Assembly (NCBI GenBank): GCA_036245805.1
Contig: BTRK01000002.1
Location: 14,873,067 to 14,937,066, forward strand
From: Pristionchus mayeri
Taxonomy: Eukaryota > Nematoda > Chromadorea > Rhabditida > Neodiplogasteridae
Reading direction: 5' to 3'
Length of the DNA stretch: 64,000 bases
The notes beneath the pieces were generated by a model, which was not told where the DNA came from, made no database searches, and saw only the letters and a program-made list of their open reading frames with translations. This document shows positions 1-13,673 of the stretch, piece after piece. A program made the translations under genes and the position numbers. Numbering within the stretch: position 1 is the stretch's first letter; each line of letters begins with the position of its first letter.

Positions 1-3000
1 CTTGGTGGATCAGCTCCTTGAAATAGAATGTTGAGGCAAAATTTCAACATTTAATCGATACCTTGGCACCACGGACCTCCTTCTCTACTTCTTCTCTCTC
101 AGGAGCAGGCTCACTCTCGACTTCTTGGTGGATCAGCTCCTTGAAATAGAATGTTGAGGCAAAATTTCAACATTTAGTCGATACCTTGGTACCACGGTCC
201 TCCTTCTCTACTTCTTCTCTCTCATGAGCAGGCTCACTCTCGACTCCTTGGTGGATCAGCTCCTTGAAATAGAATGTTGAGGCAAAATTTCAACATTTAG
301 TCGATACCTTGGTACCACGGTCCTCCTTCTCTACTTCTTCTCTCTCAGAGGCAGGCTCTCTCTCGACTCCTTGGTGGATCAGCTCCTTGAAATAGAATGT
401 TCAGGCAAAATTTCAACATTTAGTCGATACCTTGGTACCACGGTCCTCCTTCTCTACTTCTTCTCTCTCAGGAGCAGGCTCACTCTCGACTCCTTGGTGG
501 ATCAGCTCCTTGAAATAGAATGTTGAGGCAAAATTTCAACATTTAGTCGATACCTTGGTACCACGGTCCTCCTTCTCTACTTCTTCTCTCTCAGGAGCAG
601 GCTCACTCTCGACTCCTTGGTGGATCAGCTCCTTGAAATAGAATGTTGAGGCAAAATTTCAACATTTAATCGATACCTTGGCACCACGGACCTCCTTCTC
701 TACTTCTTCTCTCTCAGGAGCAGGCTCACTCTCGACTTCTTGGTGGATCAGCTCCTTGAAATAGAATGTTGAGGCAAAATTTCAACATTTAGTCGATACC
801 TTGGTACCACGGTCCTCCTTCTCTACTTCTTCTCTCTCATGAGCAGGCTCACTCTCGACTCCTTGGTGGATCAGCTCCTTGAAATAGAATGTTGAGGCAA
901 AATTTCAACATTTAGTCGATACCTTGGTACCACGGTCCTCCTTCTCTACTTCTTCTCTCTCAGAGGCAGGCTCTCTCTCGACTCCTTGGTGGATCAGCTC
1001 CTTGAAATAGAATGTTCAGGCAAAATTTCAACATTTAGTCGATACCTTGGTACCACGGTCCTCCTTCTCTACTTCTTCTCTCTCATGAGCAGGCTCACTC
1101 TCGACTCCTTGGTGGATCAGCTCCTTGAAATAGAATGTTGAGACAAAATTTCAACATTTAATCGTTACCTTGGCACCATGGTCCTCCTTCTCTACTTCTT
1201 CTTTCTCAGGAGCAGGCTCACTCTCGACTCCTTGGTGGATCAGCTCCTTGAAATAGAATGTTCAGGCAAAATTTCAACATTTAGTCGATACCTTGGTACC
1301 ACGGTCCTCCTTCTCTACTTCTTCTCTCTCATGAGCAGGCTCACTGTCGACTCCTTGGTGGATCAGCTCCTTGAAATAGAATGTTGAGGCAAAATTTCAA
1401 CATTTAGTCGATACCTTGGTACCACGGTCCTCCTTCTCTACTTCTTCTCTCTCAGGAGCAGGCTCACTCTCGACTCCTTGGTGGATCAGCTCCTTGAAAT
1501 AGAATGTTGAGGCAAAATTTCAACATTTAGTCGATACCTTGGTACCACGGTCCTCCTTCTCTACTTCTTCTCTCTCAGAGGCAGGCTCTCTCTCGACTCC
1601 TTGGTGGATCAGCTCCTTGAAATAGAATGTTCAGGCAAAATTTCAACATTTAGTCGATACCTTGGTACCACGGTCCTCCTTCTCTACTTCTTCTCTCTCA
1701 TGAGCAGGCTCACTCTCGACTCCTTGGTGGATCAGCTCCTTGAAATAGAATGTTGAGACAAAATTTCAACATTTAATCGTTACCTTGGCACCATGGTCCT
1801 CCTTCTCTACTTCTTCTTTCTCAGGAGCAGGCTCACTCTCGACTCCTTGGTGGATCAGCTCCTTGAAATAGAATGTTCAGGCAAAATTTCAACATTTAGT
1901 CGATACCTTGGCACCACGGTCCTCCTTCTCTACTTCTTCTCTCTCAGGAGCAGGCTCACTCTCGACTCCTTGGTGGATCAGCTCCTTGAAATAGAATGTT
2001 GAGGCAAAATTTCAACATTTAGTCGATACCTTGGTACCACGGTCCTCCTTCTCTACTTCTTCTCTCTCATGAGCAGGCTCACTCTCGACTCCTTGGTGGA
2101 TCAGCTCCTTGAAATAGAATGTTCAGGCAAAATTTCAACATTTAGTCGATACCTTGGTACCACGGTCCTCCTTCTCTACTTCTTCTCTCTCATGAGCAGG
2201 CTCACTCTCGACTCCTTGGTGGATCAGCTCCTTGAAATAGAATGTTGAGGCAAAATTTCAACATTTAGTCGATACCTTGGTACCACGGTCCTCCTTCTCT
2301 ACTTCTTCTCTCTCAGAGGCAGGCTCTCTCTCGACTCCTTGGTGGATCAGCTCCTTGAAATAGAATGTTCAGGCAAAATTTCAACATTTAGTCGATACCT
2401 TGGTACCACGGTCCTCCTTCTCTACTTCTTCTCTCTCATGAGCAGGCTCACTCTCGACTCCTTGGTGGATCAGCTCCTTGAAATAGAATGTTGAGGCAAA
2501 ATTTCAACATTTAGTCGATACCTTGGTACCACGGTCCTCCTTCTCTACTTCTTCTCTCTCATGAGCAGGCTCACTCTCGACTCCTTGGTGGATCAGCTCC
2601 TTGAAATAGAATGTTCAGGCAAAATTTCAACATTTAGTCGATACCTTGGTACCACGGTCCTCCTTCTCTACTTCTTCTCTCTCATGAGCAGGCTCACTCT
2701 CGACTCCTTGGTGGATCAGCTCCTTGAAATAGAATGTTGAGGCAAAATTTCAACATTTAGTCGATACCTTGGTACCACGGTCCTCCTTCTCTACTTCTTC
2801 TCTCTCAGAGGCAGGCTCTCTCTCGACTCCTTGGTGGATCAGCTCCTTGAAATAGAATGTTCAGGCAAAATTTCAACATTTAGTCGATACCTTGGTACCA
2901 CGGTCCTCCTTCTCTACTTCTTCTCTCTCATGAGCAGGCTCACTCTCGACTCCTTGGTGGATCAGCTCCTTGAAATAGAATGTTGAGGCAAAATTTCAAC

Positions 3001-6000
3001 ATTTAATCGTTACCTTGGCACCATGGTCCTCCTTCTCTACTTCTTCTTTCTCAGGAGCAGGCTCACTCTCGACTCCTTGGTGGATCAGCTCCTTGAAATA
3101 GAATGTTGAGGCAAAATTTCAACATTTAGTCGATACCTTGGTACCACGGTCCTCCTTCTCTACTTCTTCTCTCTCAGGAGCAGGTTCACTCTCGACTCCT
3201 TGGTGGATCAGCTCCTTGAAATAGAATGTTCAGGCAAAATTTCAACATTTAGTCGATACCTTGGTACCACGGTCCTCCTTCTCTACTTCTTCTCTCTCAG
3301 AGGCAGGCTCTCTCTCGACTCCTTGGTGGATCAGCTCCTTGAAATAGAATGTTCAGGCAAAATTTCAACATTTAGTCGATACCTTGGTACCACGGTCCTC
3401 CTTCTCTACTTCTTCTCTCTCATGAGCAGGCTCACTCTCGACTCCTTGGTGGATCAGCTCCTTGAAATAGAATGTTGAGGCAAAATTTCAACATTTAGTC
3501 GATACCTTGGTACCACGGTCCTCCTTCTCTACTTCTTCTCTCTCATGAGCAGGCTCACTCTCGACTCCTTGGTGGATCAGCTCCTTGAAATAGAATGTTC
3601 AGGCAAAATTTCAACATTTAGTCGATACCTTGGTACCACGGTCCTCCTTCTCTACTTCTTCTCTCTCATGAGCAGGCTCACTCTCGACTCCTTGGTGGAT
3701 CAGCTCCTTGAAATAGAATGTTGAGGCAAAATTTCAACATTTAGTCGATACCTTGGTACCACGGTCCTCCTTCTCTACTTCTTCTCTCTCATGAGCAGGC
3801 TCACTCTCGACTCCTTGGTGGATCAGCTCCTTGAAATAGAATGTTCAGGCAAAATTTCAACATTTAGTCGATACCTTGGTACCACGGTCCTCCTTCTCTA
3901 CTTCTTCTCTCTCATGAGCAGGCTCACTCTCGACTCCTTGGTGGATCAGCTCCTTGAAATAGAATGTTGAGGCAAAATTTCAACATTTAGTCGATACCTT
4001 GGTACCACGGTCCTCCTTCTCTACTTCTTCTCTCTCAGAGGCAGGCTCTCTCTCGACTCCTTGGTGGATCAGCTCCTTGAAATAGAATGTTCAGGCAAAA
4101 TTTCAACATTTAGTCGATACCTTGGTACCACGGTCCTCCTTCTCTACTTCTTCTCTCTCATGAGCAGGCTCACTCTCGACTCCTTGGTGGATCAGCTCCT
4201 TGAAATAGAATGTTGAGGCAAAATTTCAACATTTAATCGTTACCTTGGCACCATGGTCCTCCTTCTCTACTTCTTCTTTCTCAGGAGCAGGCTCACTCTC
4301 GACTCCTTGGTGGATCAGCTCCTTGAAATAGAATGTTGAGGCAAAATTTCAACATTTAGTCGATACCTTGGTACCACGGTCCTCCTTCTCTACTTCTTCT
4401 CTCTCAGGAGCAGGTTCACTCTCGACTCCTTGGTGGATCAGCTCCTTGAAATAGAATGTTCAGGCAAAATTTCAACATTTAGTCGATACCTTGGTACCAC
4501 GGTCCTCCTTCTCTACTTCTTCTCTCTCAGAGGCAGGCTCTCTCTCGACTCCTTGGTGGATCAGCTCCTTGAAATAGAATGTTCAGGCAAAATTTCAACA
4601 TTTAGTCGATACCTTGGTACCACGGTCCTCCTTCTCTACTTCTTCTCTCTCAGGAGCAGGCTCACTCTCGACTCCTTGGTGGATCAGCTCCTTGAAATAG
4701 AATGTTGAGGCAAAATTTCAACATTTAATCGATACCTTGGCACCACGGAGCTCCTTCTCTACTTCTTCTCTCTCAGGAGCAGGCTCACTCTCGACTTCTT
4801 GGTGGATCAGCTCCTTGAAATAGAATGTTCAGGCAAAATTTCAACATTTAGTCGATACCTTGGTACCACGGTCCTCCTTCTCTACTTCTTCTCTCTCATG
4901 AGCAGGCTCACTCTCGACTCCTTGGTGGATCAGCTCCTTGAAATAGAATGTTGAGGCAAAATTTCAACATTTAGTCGATACCTTGGTACCACGGTCCTCC
5001 TTCTCTACTTCTTCTCTCTCAGAGGCAGGCTCTCTCTCGACTCCTTGGTGGATCAGCTCCTTGAAATAGAATGTTCAGGCAAAATTTCAACATTTAGTCG
5101 ATACCTTGGTACCACGGTCCTCCTTCTCTACTTCTTCTCTCTCATGAGCAGGCTCACTCTCGACTCCTTGGTGGATCAGCTCCTTGAAATAGAATGTTGA
5201 GGCAAAATTTCAACATTTAATCGTTACCTTGGCACCATGGTCCTCCTTCTCTACTTCTTCTTTCTCAGGAGCAGGCTCACTCTCGACTCCTTGGTGGATC
5301 AGCTCCTTGAAATAGAATGTTGAGGCAAAATTTCAACATTTAGTCGATACCTTGGTACCACGGTCCTCCTTCTCTACTTCTTCTCTCTCAGGAGCAGGTT
5401 CACTCTCGACTCCTTGGTGGATCAGCTCCTTGAAATAGAATGTTCAGGCAAAATTTCAACATTTAGTCGATACCTTGGTACCACGGTCCTCCTTCTCTAC
5501 TTCTTCTCTCTCATGAGCAGGCTCACTCTCGACTCCTTGGTGGATCAGCTCCTTGAAATAGAATGTTCAGGCAAAATTTCAACATTTAGTCGATACCTTG
5601 GTACCACGGTCCTCCTTCTCTACTTCTTCTCTCTCAGGAGCAGGCTCACTCTCGACTCCTTGGTGGATCAGCTCCTTGAAATAGAATGTTGAGGCAAAAT
5701 TTCAACATTTAGTCGATACCTTGGTACCACGGTCCTCCTTCTCTACTTCTTCTCTCTCAGGAGCAGGCTCACTCTCGACTCCTTGGTGGATCAGCTCCTT
5801 GAAATAGAATGTTGAGGCAAAATTTCAACATTTAGTCGATACCTTGGTACCACGGTCCTCCTTCTCTACTTCTTCTCTCTCAGGAGCAGGCTCACTCTCG
5901 ACTCCTTGGTGGATCAGCTCCTTGAAATAGAATGTTGAGGCAAAATTTCAACATTTAATCGATACCTTGGCACCACGGACCTCCTTCTCTACTTCTTCTC

Positions 6001-6539
6001 TCTCAGGAGCAGGCTCACTCTCGACTTCTTGGTGGATCAGCTCCTTGAAATAGAATGTTGAGGCAAAATTTCAACATTTAGTCGATACCTTGGTACCACG
6101 GTCCTCCTTCTCTACTTCTTCTCTCTCATGAGCAGGCTCACTCTCGACTCCTTGGTGGATCAGCTCCTTGAAATAGAATGTTGAGGCAAAATTTCAACAT
6201 TTAGTCGATACCTTGGTACCACGGTCCTCCTTCTCTACTTCTTCTCTCTCAGAGGCAGGCTCTCTCTCGACTCCTTGGTGGATCAGCTCCTTGAAATAGA
6301 ATGTTCAGGCAAAATTTCAACATTTAGTCGATACCTTGGTACCACGGTCCTCCTTCTCTACTTCTTCTCTCTCATGAGCAGGCTCACTCTCGACTCCTTG
6401 GTGGATCAGCTCCTTGAAATAGAATGTTGAGACAAAATTTCAACATTTAATCGTTACCTTGGCACCATGGTCCTCCTTCTCTACTTCTTCTTTCTCAGGA
6501 GCAGGCTCACTCTCGACTCCTTGGTGGATCAGCTCCTTG

Positions 6540-9500
6540 AAATAGAATGTTCAGGCAAAATTTCAACATTTAGTCGATACCTTGGTACCACGGTCCTCCT
6601 TCTCTACTTCTTCTCTCTCATGAGCAGGCTCACTGTCGACTCCTTGGTGGATCAGCTCCTTGAAATAGAATGTTGAGGCAAAATTTCAACATTTAGTCGA
6701 TACCTTGGTACCACGGTCCTCCTTCTCTACTTCTTCTCTCTCAGGAGCAGGCTCACTCTCGACTCCTTGGTGGATCAGCTCCTTGAAATAGAATGTTGAG
6801 GCAAAATTTCAACATTTAGTCGATACCTTGGTACCACGGTCCTCCTTCTCTACTTCTTCTCTCTCAGAGGCAGGCTCTCTCTCGACTCCTTGGTGGATCA
6901 GCTCCTTGAAATAGAATGTTCAGGCAAAATTTCAACATTTAGTCGATACCTTGGTACCACGGTCCTCCTTCTCTACTTCTTCTCTCTCATGAGCAGGCTC
7001 ACTCTCGACTCCTTGGTGGATCAGCTCCTTGAAATAGAATGTTGAGACAAAATTTCAACATTTAATCGTTACCTTGGCACCATGGTCCTCCTTCTCTACT
7101 TCTTCTTTCTCAGGAGCAGGCTCACTCTCGACTCCTTGGTGGATCAGCTCCTTGAAATAGAATGTTCAGGCAAAATTTCAACATTTAGTCGATACCTTGG
7201 TACCACGGTCCTCCTTCTCTACTTCTTCTCTCTCATGAGCAGGCTCACTGTCGACTCCTTGGTGGATCAGCTCCTTGAAATAGAATGTTGAGGCAAAATT
7301 TCAACATTTAGTCGATACCTTGGTACCACGGTCCTCCTTCTCTACTTCTTCTCTCTCAGGAGCAGGCTCACTCTCGACTCCTTGGTGGATCAGCTCCTTG
7401 AAATAGAATGTTCAGGCAAAATTTCAACATTTAGTCGATACCTTGGTACCACGGTCCTCCTTCTCTACTTCTTCTCTCTCACGAGCAGGCTTACTGTCGA
7501 CTCCTTGGTGGATCAGCTCCTTGAAATAGAATGTTGAGGCAAAATTTCAACATTTAATCGATACCTTGGTACCACGGTCCTCCTTCTCTACTTCTTCTCT
7601 CTCACGAGCAGGCTTACTGTCGACTCCTTGGTGGATCAGCTCCTTGAAATAGAATGTTGAGGCAAAATTTCAACATTTAATCGATACCTTGGTACCACGG
7701 TCCTCCTTCTCTACTTCTTCTCTCTCAGGAGCAGGCTCACTCTCGACTACTTGGTGGATCAGCTCCTTGAAATAGAATGTTGAGGCAAAATTTCAACATT
7801 TAGTCGATACCTTGGTACCACGGTCCTCCTTCTCTACTTCTTCTCTCTCAGGAGCAGGCTCACTCTCGACTCCTTGGTGGATCAGCTCCTTGAAATAGAA
7901 TGTTCAGGCAAAATTTCAACATTTAGTCGATACCTTGTTACCACGGTCCTCCTTCTCTACTTCTTCTCTCTCAGGAGCAGGTTCACTCTCGACTCCTTGG
8001 TGGATCAGCTCCTTGAAATAGAATGTTGAGGCAAAATTTCAACATTTAGTCGATACCTTGGTACCACGGTCCTCCTTCTCTACTTCTTCTCTCTCACGAG
8101 CAGGCTTACTGTCGACTCCTTGGTGGATCAGCTCCTTGAAATAGAATGTTGAGGCAAAATTTCAACATTTAATCGATACCTTGGTACCACGGTCCTCCTT
8201 CTCTACTTCTTCTCTCTCAGGAGCAGGCTCACTCTCGACTACTTGGTGGATCAGCTCCTTGAAATAGAATGTTGAGGCAAAATTTCAACATTTAGTCGAT
8301 ACCTTGGTACCACGGTCCTCCTTCTCTACTTCTTCTCTCTCAGAGGCAGGCTCACTCTCGACTCCTTGGTGGATCAGCTCCTTGAAATAGAATGTTCAGG
8401 CAAAATTTCAACATTTAGTCGATACCTTGGTACCACGGTCCTCCTTCTCTACTTCTTCTCTCTCACGAGCAGGCTTACTGTCGACTCCTTGGTGGAGCAG
8501 CTCCTTGAAATAGAATGTTGAGGCAAAATTTCAACATTTAGTCGATACCTTGGTACCACGGTCCTCCTTCTTTACTTCTTCTCTCTCAGGAGCAGGTTCA
8601 CTCTCGACTCCTTGGTGGATCAGCTCCTTGAAATAGAATGTTCAGGCAAAATTTCAACATTTAGTCGATACCTTGGTACCACGGTCCTCCTTCTCTACTT
8701 CTTCTCTCTCATGAGCAGGCTCACTGTCGACTCCTTGATGGATCAGCTCCTTGAAATAGAATGTTCAGGCAAAATTTCAACATTTAGTCGATACCTTGGT
8801 ACCACGGTCCTCCTTCTCTACTTCTTCTCTCTCATGAGCAGGCTCACTCTCGACTCCTTGGTGGATCAGCTCCTTGAAATAGAATGTTCAGGCAAAATTT
8901 CAACATTTAGTCGATACCTTGGTACCACGGTCCTCCTTCTCTACTTCTTCTTTCTCAGGAGCAGGCTCACTCTCGACTCCTTGGTGGATCAGCTCCTTGA
9001 AATAGAATGTTCAGGCAAAATTTCAACATTTAGTCGATACCTTGGTACCACGGTCCTCCTTCTCTACTTCTTCTCTCTCAGGAGCAGGTTCACTCTCGAC
9101 TCCCTGGTGGATCAGCTCCTTGAAATAGAATGTTGAGGCAAAATTTCAACATTTAGTCTATACCTTGGTACCACGGTCCTCCTTCTCTACTTCTTCTCTC
9201 TCAGGAGCAGGTTCACTCTCGACTCCTTGGTGGATCAGCTCCTTGAAATAGAATGTTGAGGCAAAATTTCAACATTTAATCGATACCTTGGCACCACGGT
9301 CCTCCTTCTCTACTTCTTCTTTCTCAGGAGCAGGCTCACTCTCGACTCCTTGGTGGATCAGCTCCTTGAAATAGAATGTTGAGGCAAAATTTCAACATTT
9401 AGTCGATACCTTGGTACCACGGTCCTCCTTCTCTACTTCTTCTCTCTCATGAGCAGGCTCACTCTCGACTCCTTGGTGGATCAGCTCCTTGAAATAGAAT

Positions 9501-12500
9501 GTTGAGTCAAAATTTCAACATTTAGTCGATACCTTGGTACCACGGTCCTCCTTCTCTACTTCTTCTCTCTCAGGAGCAGGTTCACTCTCGACTCCTTGGT
9601 GGATCAGCTCCTTGAAATAGAATGTTGAGGCAAAATTTCAACATTTAGTCGATACCTTGGTACCACGGTCCTCCTTCTCTACTTCTTCTCTCTCACGAGC
9701 AGGCTTACTGTCGACTCCTTGGTGGATCAGCTCCTTGAAATAGAATGTTGAGGCAAAATTTCAACATTTAATCGATACCTTGGTACCACGGTCCTCCTTC
9801 TCTACTTCTTCTCTCTCACGAGCAGGCTTACTGTCGACTCCTTGGTGGATCAGCTCCTTGAAATAGAATGTTGAGGCAAAATTTCAACATTTAATCGATA
9901 CCTTGGTACCACGGTAGTCCTTCTCTACTTCTTCTCTCTCAGGAGCAGGCTCACTCTCGACTACTTGGTGGATCAGCTCCTTGAAATAGAATGTTGAGGC
10001 AAAATTTCAACATTTAGTCGATACCTTGGTACCACGGTCCTCCTTCTCTACTTCTTCTCTCTCAGGAGCAGGCTCACTCTCGACTCCTTGGTGGATCAGC
10101 TCCTTGAAATAGAATGTTCAGGCAAAATTTCAACATTTAGTCGATACCTTGGTACCACGGTCCTCCTTCTCTACTTCTTCTCTCTCATGAGCAGGCTCAC
10201 TGTCGACTCCTTGGTGGATCAGCTCCTTGAAATAGAATGTTGAGGCAAAATTTCAACATTTAGTCGATACCTTGGTACCACGGTCCTCCTTCTCTACTTC
10301 TTCTCTCTCAGGAGCAGGCTCACTCTCGACTCCTTGGTGGATCAGCTCCTTGAAATAGAATGTTGAGGCAAAATTTCAACATTTAGTCGATACCTTGGTA
10401 CCACGGTCCTCCTTCTCTACTTCTTCTCTCTCAGAGGCAGGCTCTCTCTCGACTCCTTGGTGGATCAGCTCCTTGAAATAGAATGTTCAGGCAAAATTTC
10501 AACATTTAGTCGATACCTTGGTACCACGGTCCTCCTTCTCTACTTCTTCTCTCTCATGAGCAGGCTCACTCTCGACTCCTTGGTGGATCAGCTCCTTGAA
10601 ATAGAATGTTGAGACAAAATTTCAACATTTAATCGTTACCTTGGCACCATGGTCCTCCTTCTCTACTTCTTCTTTCTCAGGAGCAGGCTCACTCTCGACT
10701 CCTTGGTGGATCAGCTCCTTGAAATAGAATGTTCAGGCAAAATTTCAACATTTAGTCGATACCTTGGTACCACGGTCCTCCTTCTCTACTTCTTCTCTCT
10801 CATGAGCAGGCTCACTGTCGACTCCTTGGTGGATCAGCTCCTTGAAATAGAATGTTGAGGCAAAATTTCAACATTTAGTCGATACCTTGGTACCACGGTC
10901 CTCCTTCTCTACTTCTTCTCTCTCAGGAGCAGGCTCACTCTCGACTCCTTGGTGGATCAGCTCCTTGAAATAGAATGTTCAGGCAAAATTTCAACATTTA
11001 GTCGATACCTTGGTACCACGGTCCTCCTTCTCTACTTCTTCTCTCTCACGAGCAGGCTTACTGTCGACTCCTTGGTGGATCAGCTCCTTGAAATAGAATG
11101 TTGAGGCAAAATTTCAACATTTAATCGATACCTTGGTACCACGGTCCTCCTTCTCTACTTCTTCTCTCTCACGAGCAGGCTTACTGTCGACTCCTTGGTG
11201 GATCAGCTCCTTGAAATAGAATGTTGAGGCAAAATTTCAACATTTAATCGATACCTTGGTACCACGGTCCTCCTTCTCTACTTCTTCTCTCTCAGGAGCA
11301 GGCTCACTCTCGACTACTTGGTGGATCAGCTCCTTGAAATAGAATGTTGAGGCAAAATTTCAACATTTAGTCGATACCTTGGTACCACGGTCCTCCTTCT
11401 CTACTTCTTCTCTCTCAGGAGCAGGCTCACTCTCGACTCCTTGGTGGATCAGCTCCTTGAAATAGAATGTTCAGGCAAAATTTCAACATTTAGTCGATAC
11501 CTTGTTACCACGGTCCTCCTTCTCTACTTCTTCTCTCTCAGGAGCAGGTTCACTCTCGACTCCTTGGTGGATCAGCTCCTTGAAATAGAATGTTGAGGCA
11601 AAATTTCAACATTTAGTCGATACCTTGGTACCACGGTCCTCCTTCTCTACTTCTTCTCTCTCACGAGCAGGCTTACTGTCGACTCCTTGGTGGATCAGCT
11701 CCTTGAAATAGAATGTTGAGGCAAAATTTCAACATTTAATCGATACCTTGGTACCACGGTCCTCCTTCTCTACTTCTTCTCTCTCAGGAGCAGGCTCACT
11801 CTCGACTACTTGGTGGATCAGCTCCTTGAAATAGAATGTTGAGGCAAAATTTCAACATTTAGTCGATACCTTGGTACCACGGTCCTCCTTCTCTACTTCT
11901 TCTCTCTCAGAGGCAGGCTCACTCTCGACTCCTTGGTGGATCAGCTCCTTGAAATAGAATGTTCAGGCAAAATTTCAACATTTAGTCGATACCTTGGTAC
12001 CACGGTCCTCCTTCTCTACTTCTTCTCTCTCACGAGCAGGCTTACTGTCGACTCCTTGGTGGAGCAGCTCCTTGAAATAGAATGTTGAGGCAAAATTTCA
12101 ACATTTAGTCGATACCTTGGTACCACGGTCCTCCTTCTTTACTTCTTCTCTCTCAGGAGCAGGTTCACTCTCGACTCCTTGGTGGATCAGCTCCTTGAAA
12201 TAGAATGTTCAGGCAAAATTTCAACATTTAGTCGATACCTTGGTACCACGGTCCTCCTTCTCTACTTCTTCTCTCTCATGAGCAGGCTCACTGTCGACTC
12301 CTTGATGGATCAGCTCCTTGAAATAGAATGTTCAGGCAAAATTTCAACATTTAGTCGATACCTTGGTACCACGGTCCTCCTTCTCTACTTCTTCTCTCTC
12401 ATGAGCAGGCTCACTCTCGACTCCTTGGTGGATCAGCTCCTTGAAATAGAATGTTCAGGCAAAATTTCAACATTTAGTCGATACCTTGGTACCACGGTCC

Positions 12501-13673
12501 TCCTTCTCTACTTCTTCTTTCTCAGGAGCAGGCTCACTCTCGACTCCTTGGTGGATCAGCTCCTTGAAATAGAATGTTCAGGCAAAATTTCAACATTTAG
12601 TCGATACCTTGGTACCACGGTCCTCCTTCTCTACTTCTTCTCTCTCAGGAGCAGGTTCACTCTCGACTCCCTGGTGGATCAGCTCCTTGAAATAGAATGT
12701 TGAGGCAAAATTTCAACATTTAGTCTATACCTTGGTACCACGGTCCTCCTTCTCTACTTCTTCTCTCTCAGGAGCAGGTTCACTCTCGACTCCTTGGTGG
12801 ATCAGCTCCTTGAAATAGAATGTTGAGGCAAAATTTCAACATTTAATCGATACCTTGGCACCACGGTCCTCCTTCTCTACTTCTTCTTTCTCAGGAGCAG
12901 GCTCACTCTCGACTCCTTGGTGGATCAGCTCCTTGAAATAGAATGTTGAGGCAAAATTTCAACATTTAGTCGATACCTTGGTACCACGGTCCTCCTTCTC
13001 TACTTCTTCTCTCTCATGAGCAGGCTCACTCTCGACTCCTTGGTGGATCAGCTCCTTGAAATAGAATGTTGAGTCAAAATTTCAACATTTAGTCGATACC
13101 TTGGTACCACGGTCCTCCTTCTCTACTTCTTCTCTCTCAGGAGCAGGTTCACTCTCGACTCCTTGGTGGATCAGCTCCTTGAAATAGAATGTTGAGGCAA
13201 AATTTCAACATTTAGTCGATACCTTGGTACCACGGTCCTCCTTCTCTACTTCTTCTCTCTCACGAGCAGGCTTACTGTCGACTCCTTGGTGGATCAGCTC
13301 CTTGAAATAGAATGTTGAGGCAAAATTTCAACATTTAATCGATACCTTGGTACCACGGTCCTCCTTCTCTACTTCTTCTCTCTCACGAGCAGGCTTACTG
13401 TCGACTCCTTGGTGGATCAGCTCCTTGAAATAGAATGTTGAGGCAAAATTTCAACATTTAATCGATACCTTGGTACCACGGTAGTCCTTCTCTACTTCTT
13501 CTCTCTCAGGAGCAGGCTCACTCTCGACTACTTGGTGGATCAGCTCCTTGAAATAGAATGTTGAGGCAAAATTTCAACATTTAGTCGATACCTTGGTACC
13601 ACGGTCCTCCTTCTCTACTTCTTCTCTCTCAGGAGCAGGCTCACTCTCGACTCCTTGGTGGATCAGCTCCTTG
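6540..13673. repeat. 29-monomer (3,567-bp) higher-order unit in two tandem copies
   Basis: Rare variants recur exactly 3,567 bp (29 x 123) apart. Examples are the GAGACAAAA monomer (7,041 and 10,608), the GGTGGAGCAG monomer (about 8,491 and 12,058), AGTCTATACC (about 9,155 and 12,722) and ACGGTAGTCC (about 9,911 and 13,478). The match begins near 6,540/10,107 and stops near 13,674, where the third position in the series switches to a GTTACC monomer. Part of the unit (about 11,460-12,127) recurs 18 monomers further on, at about 13,674-14,341. Boundaries are good to about one monomer. Confidence 0.8.
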
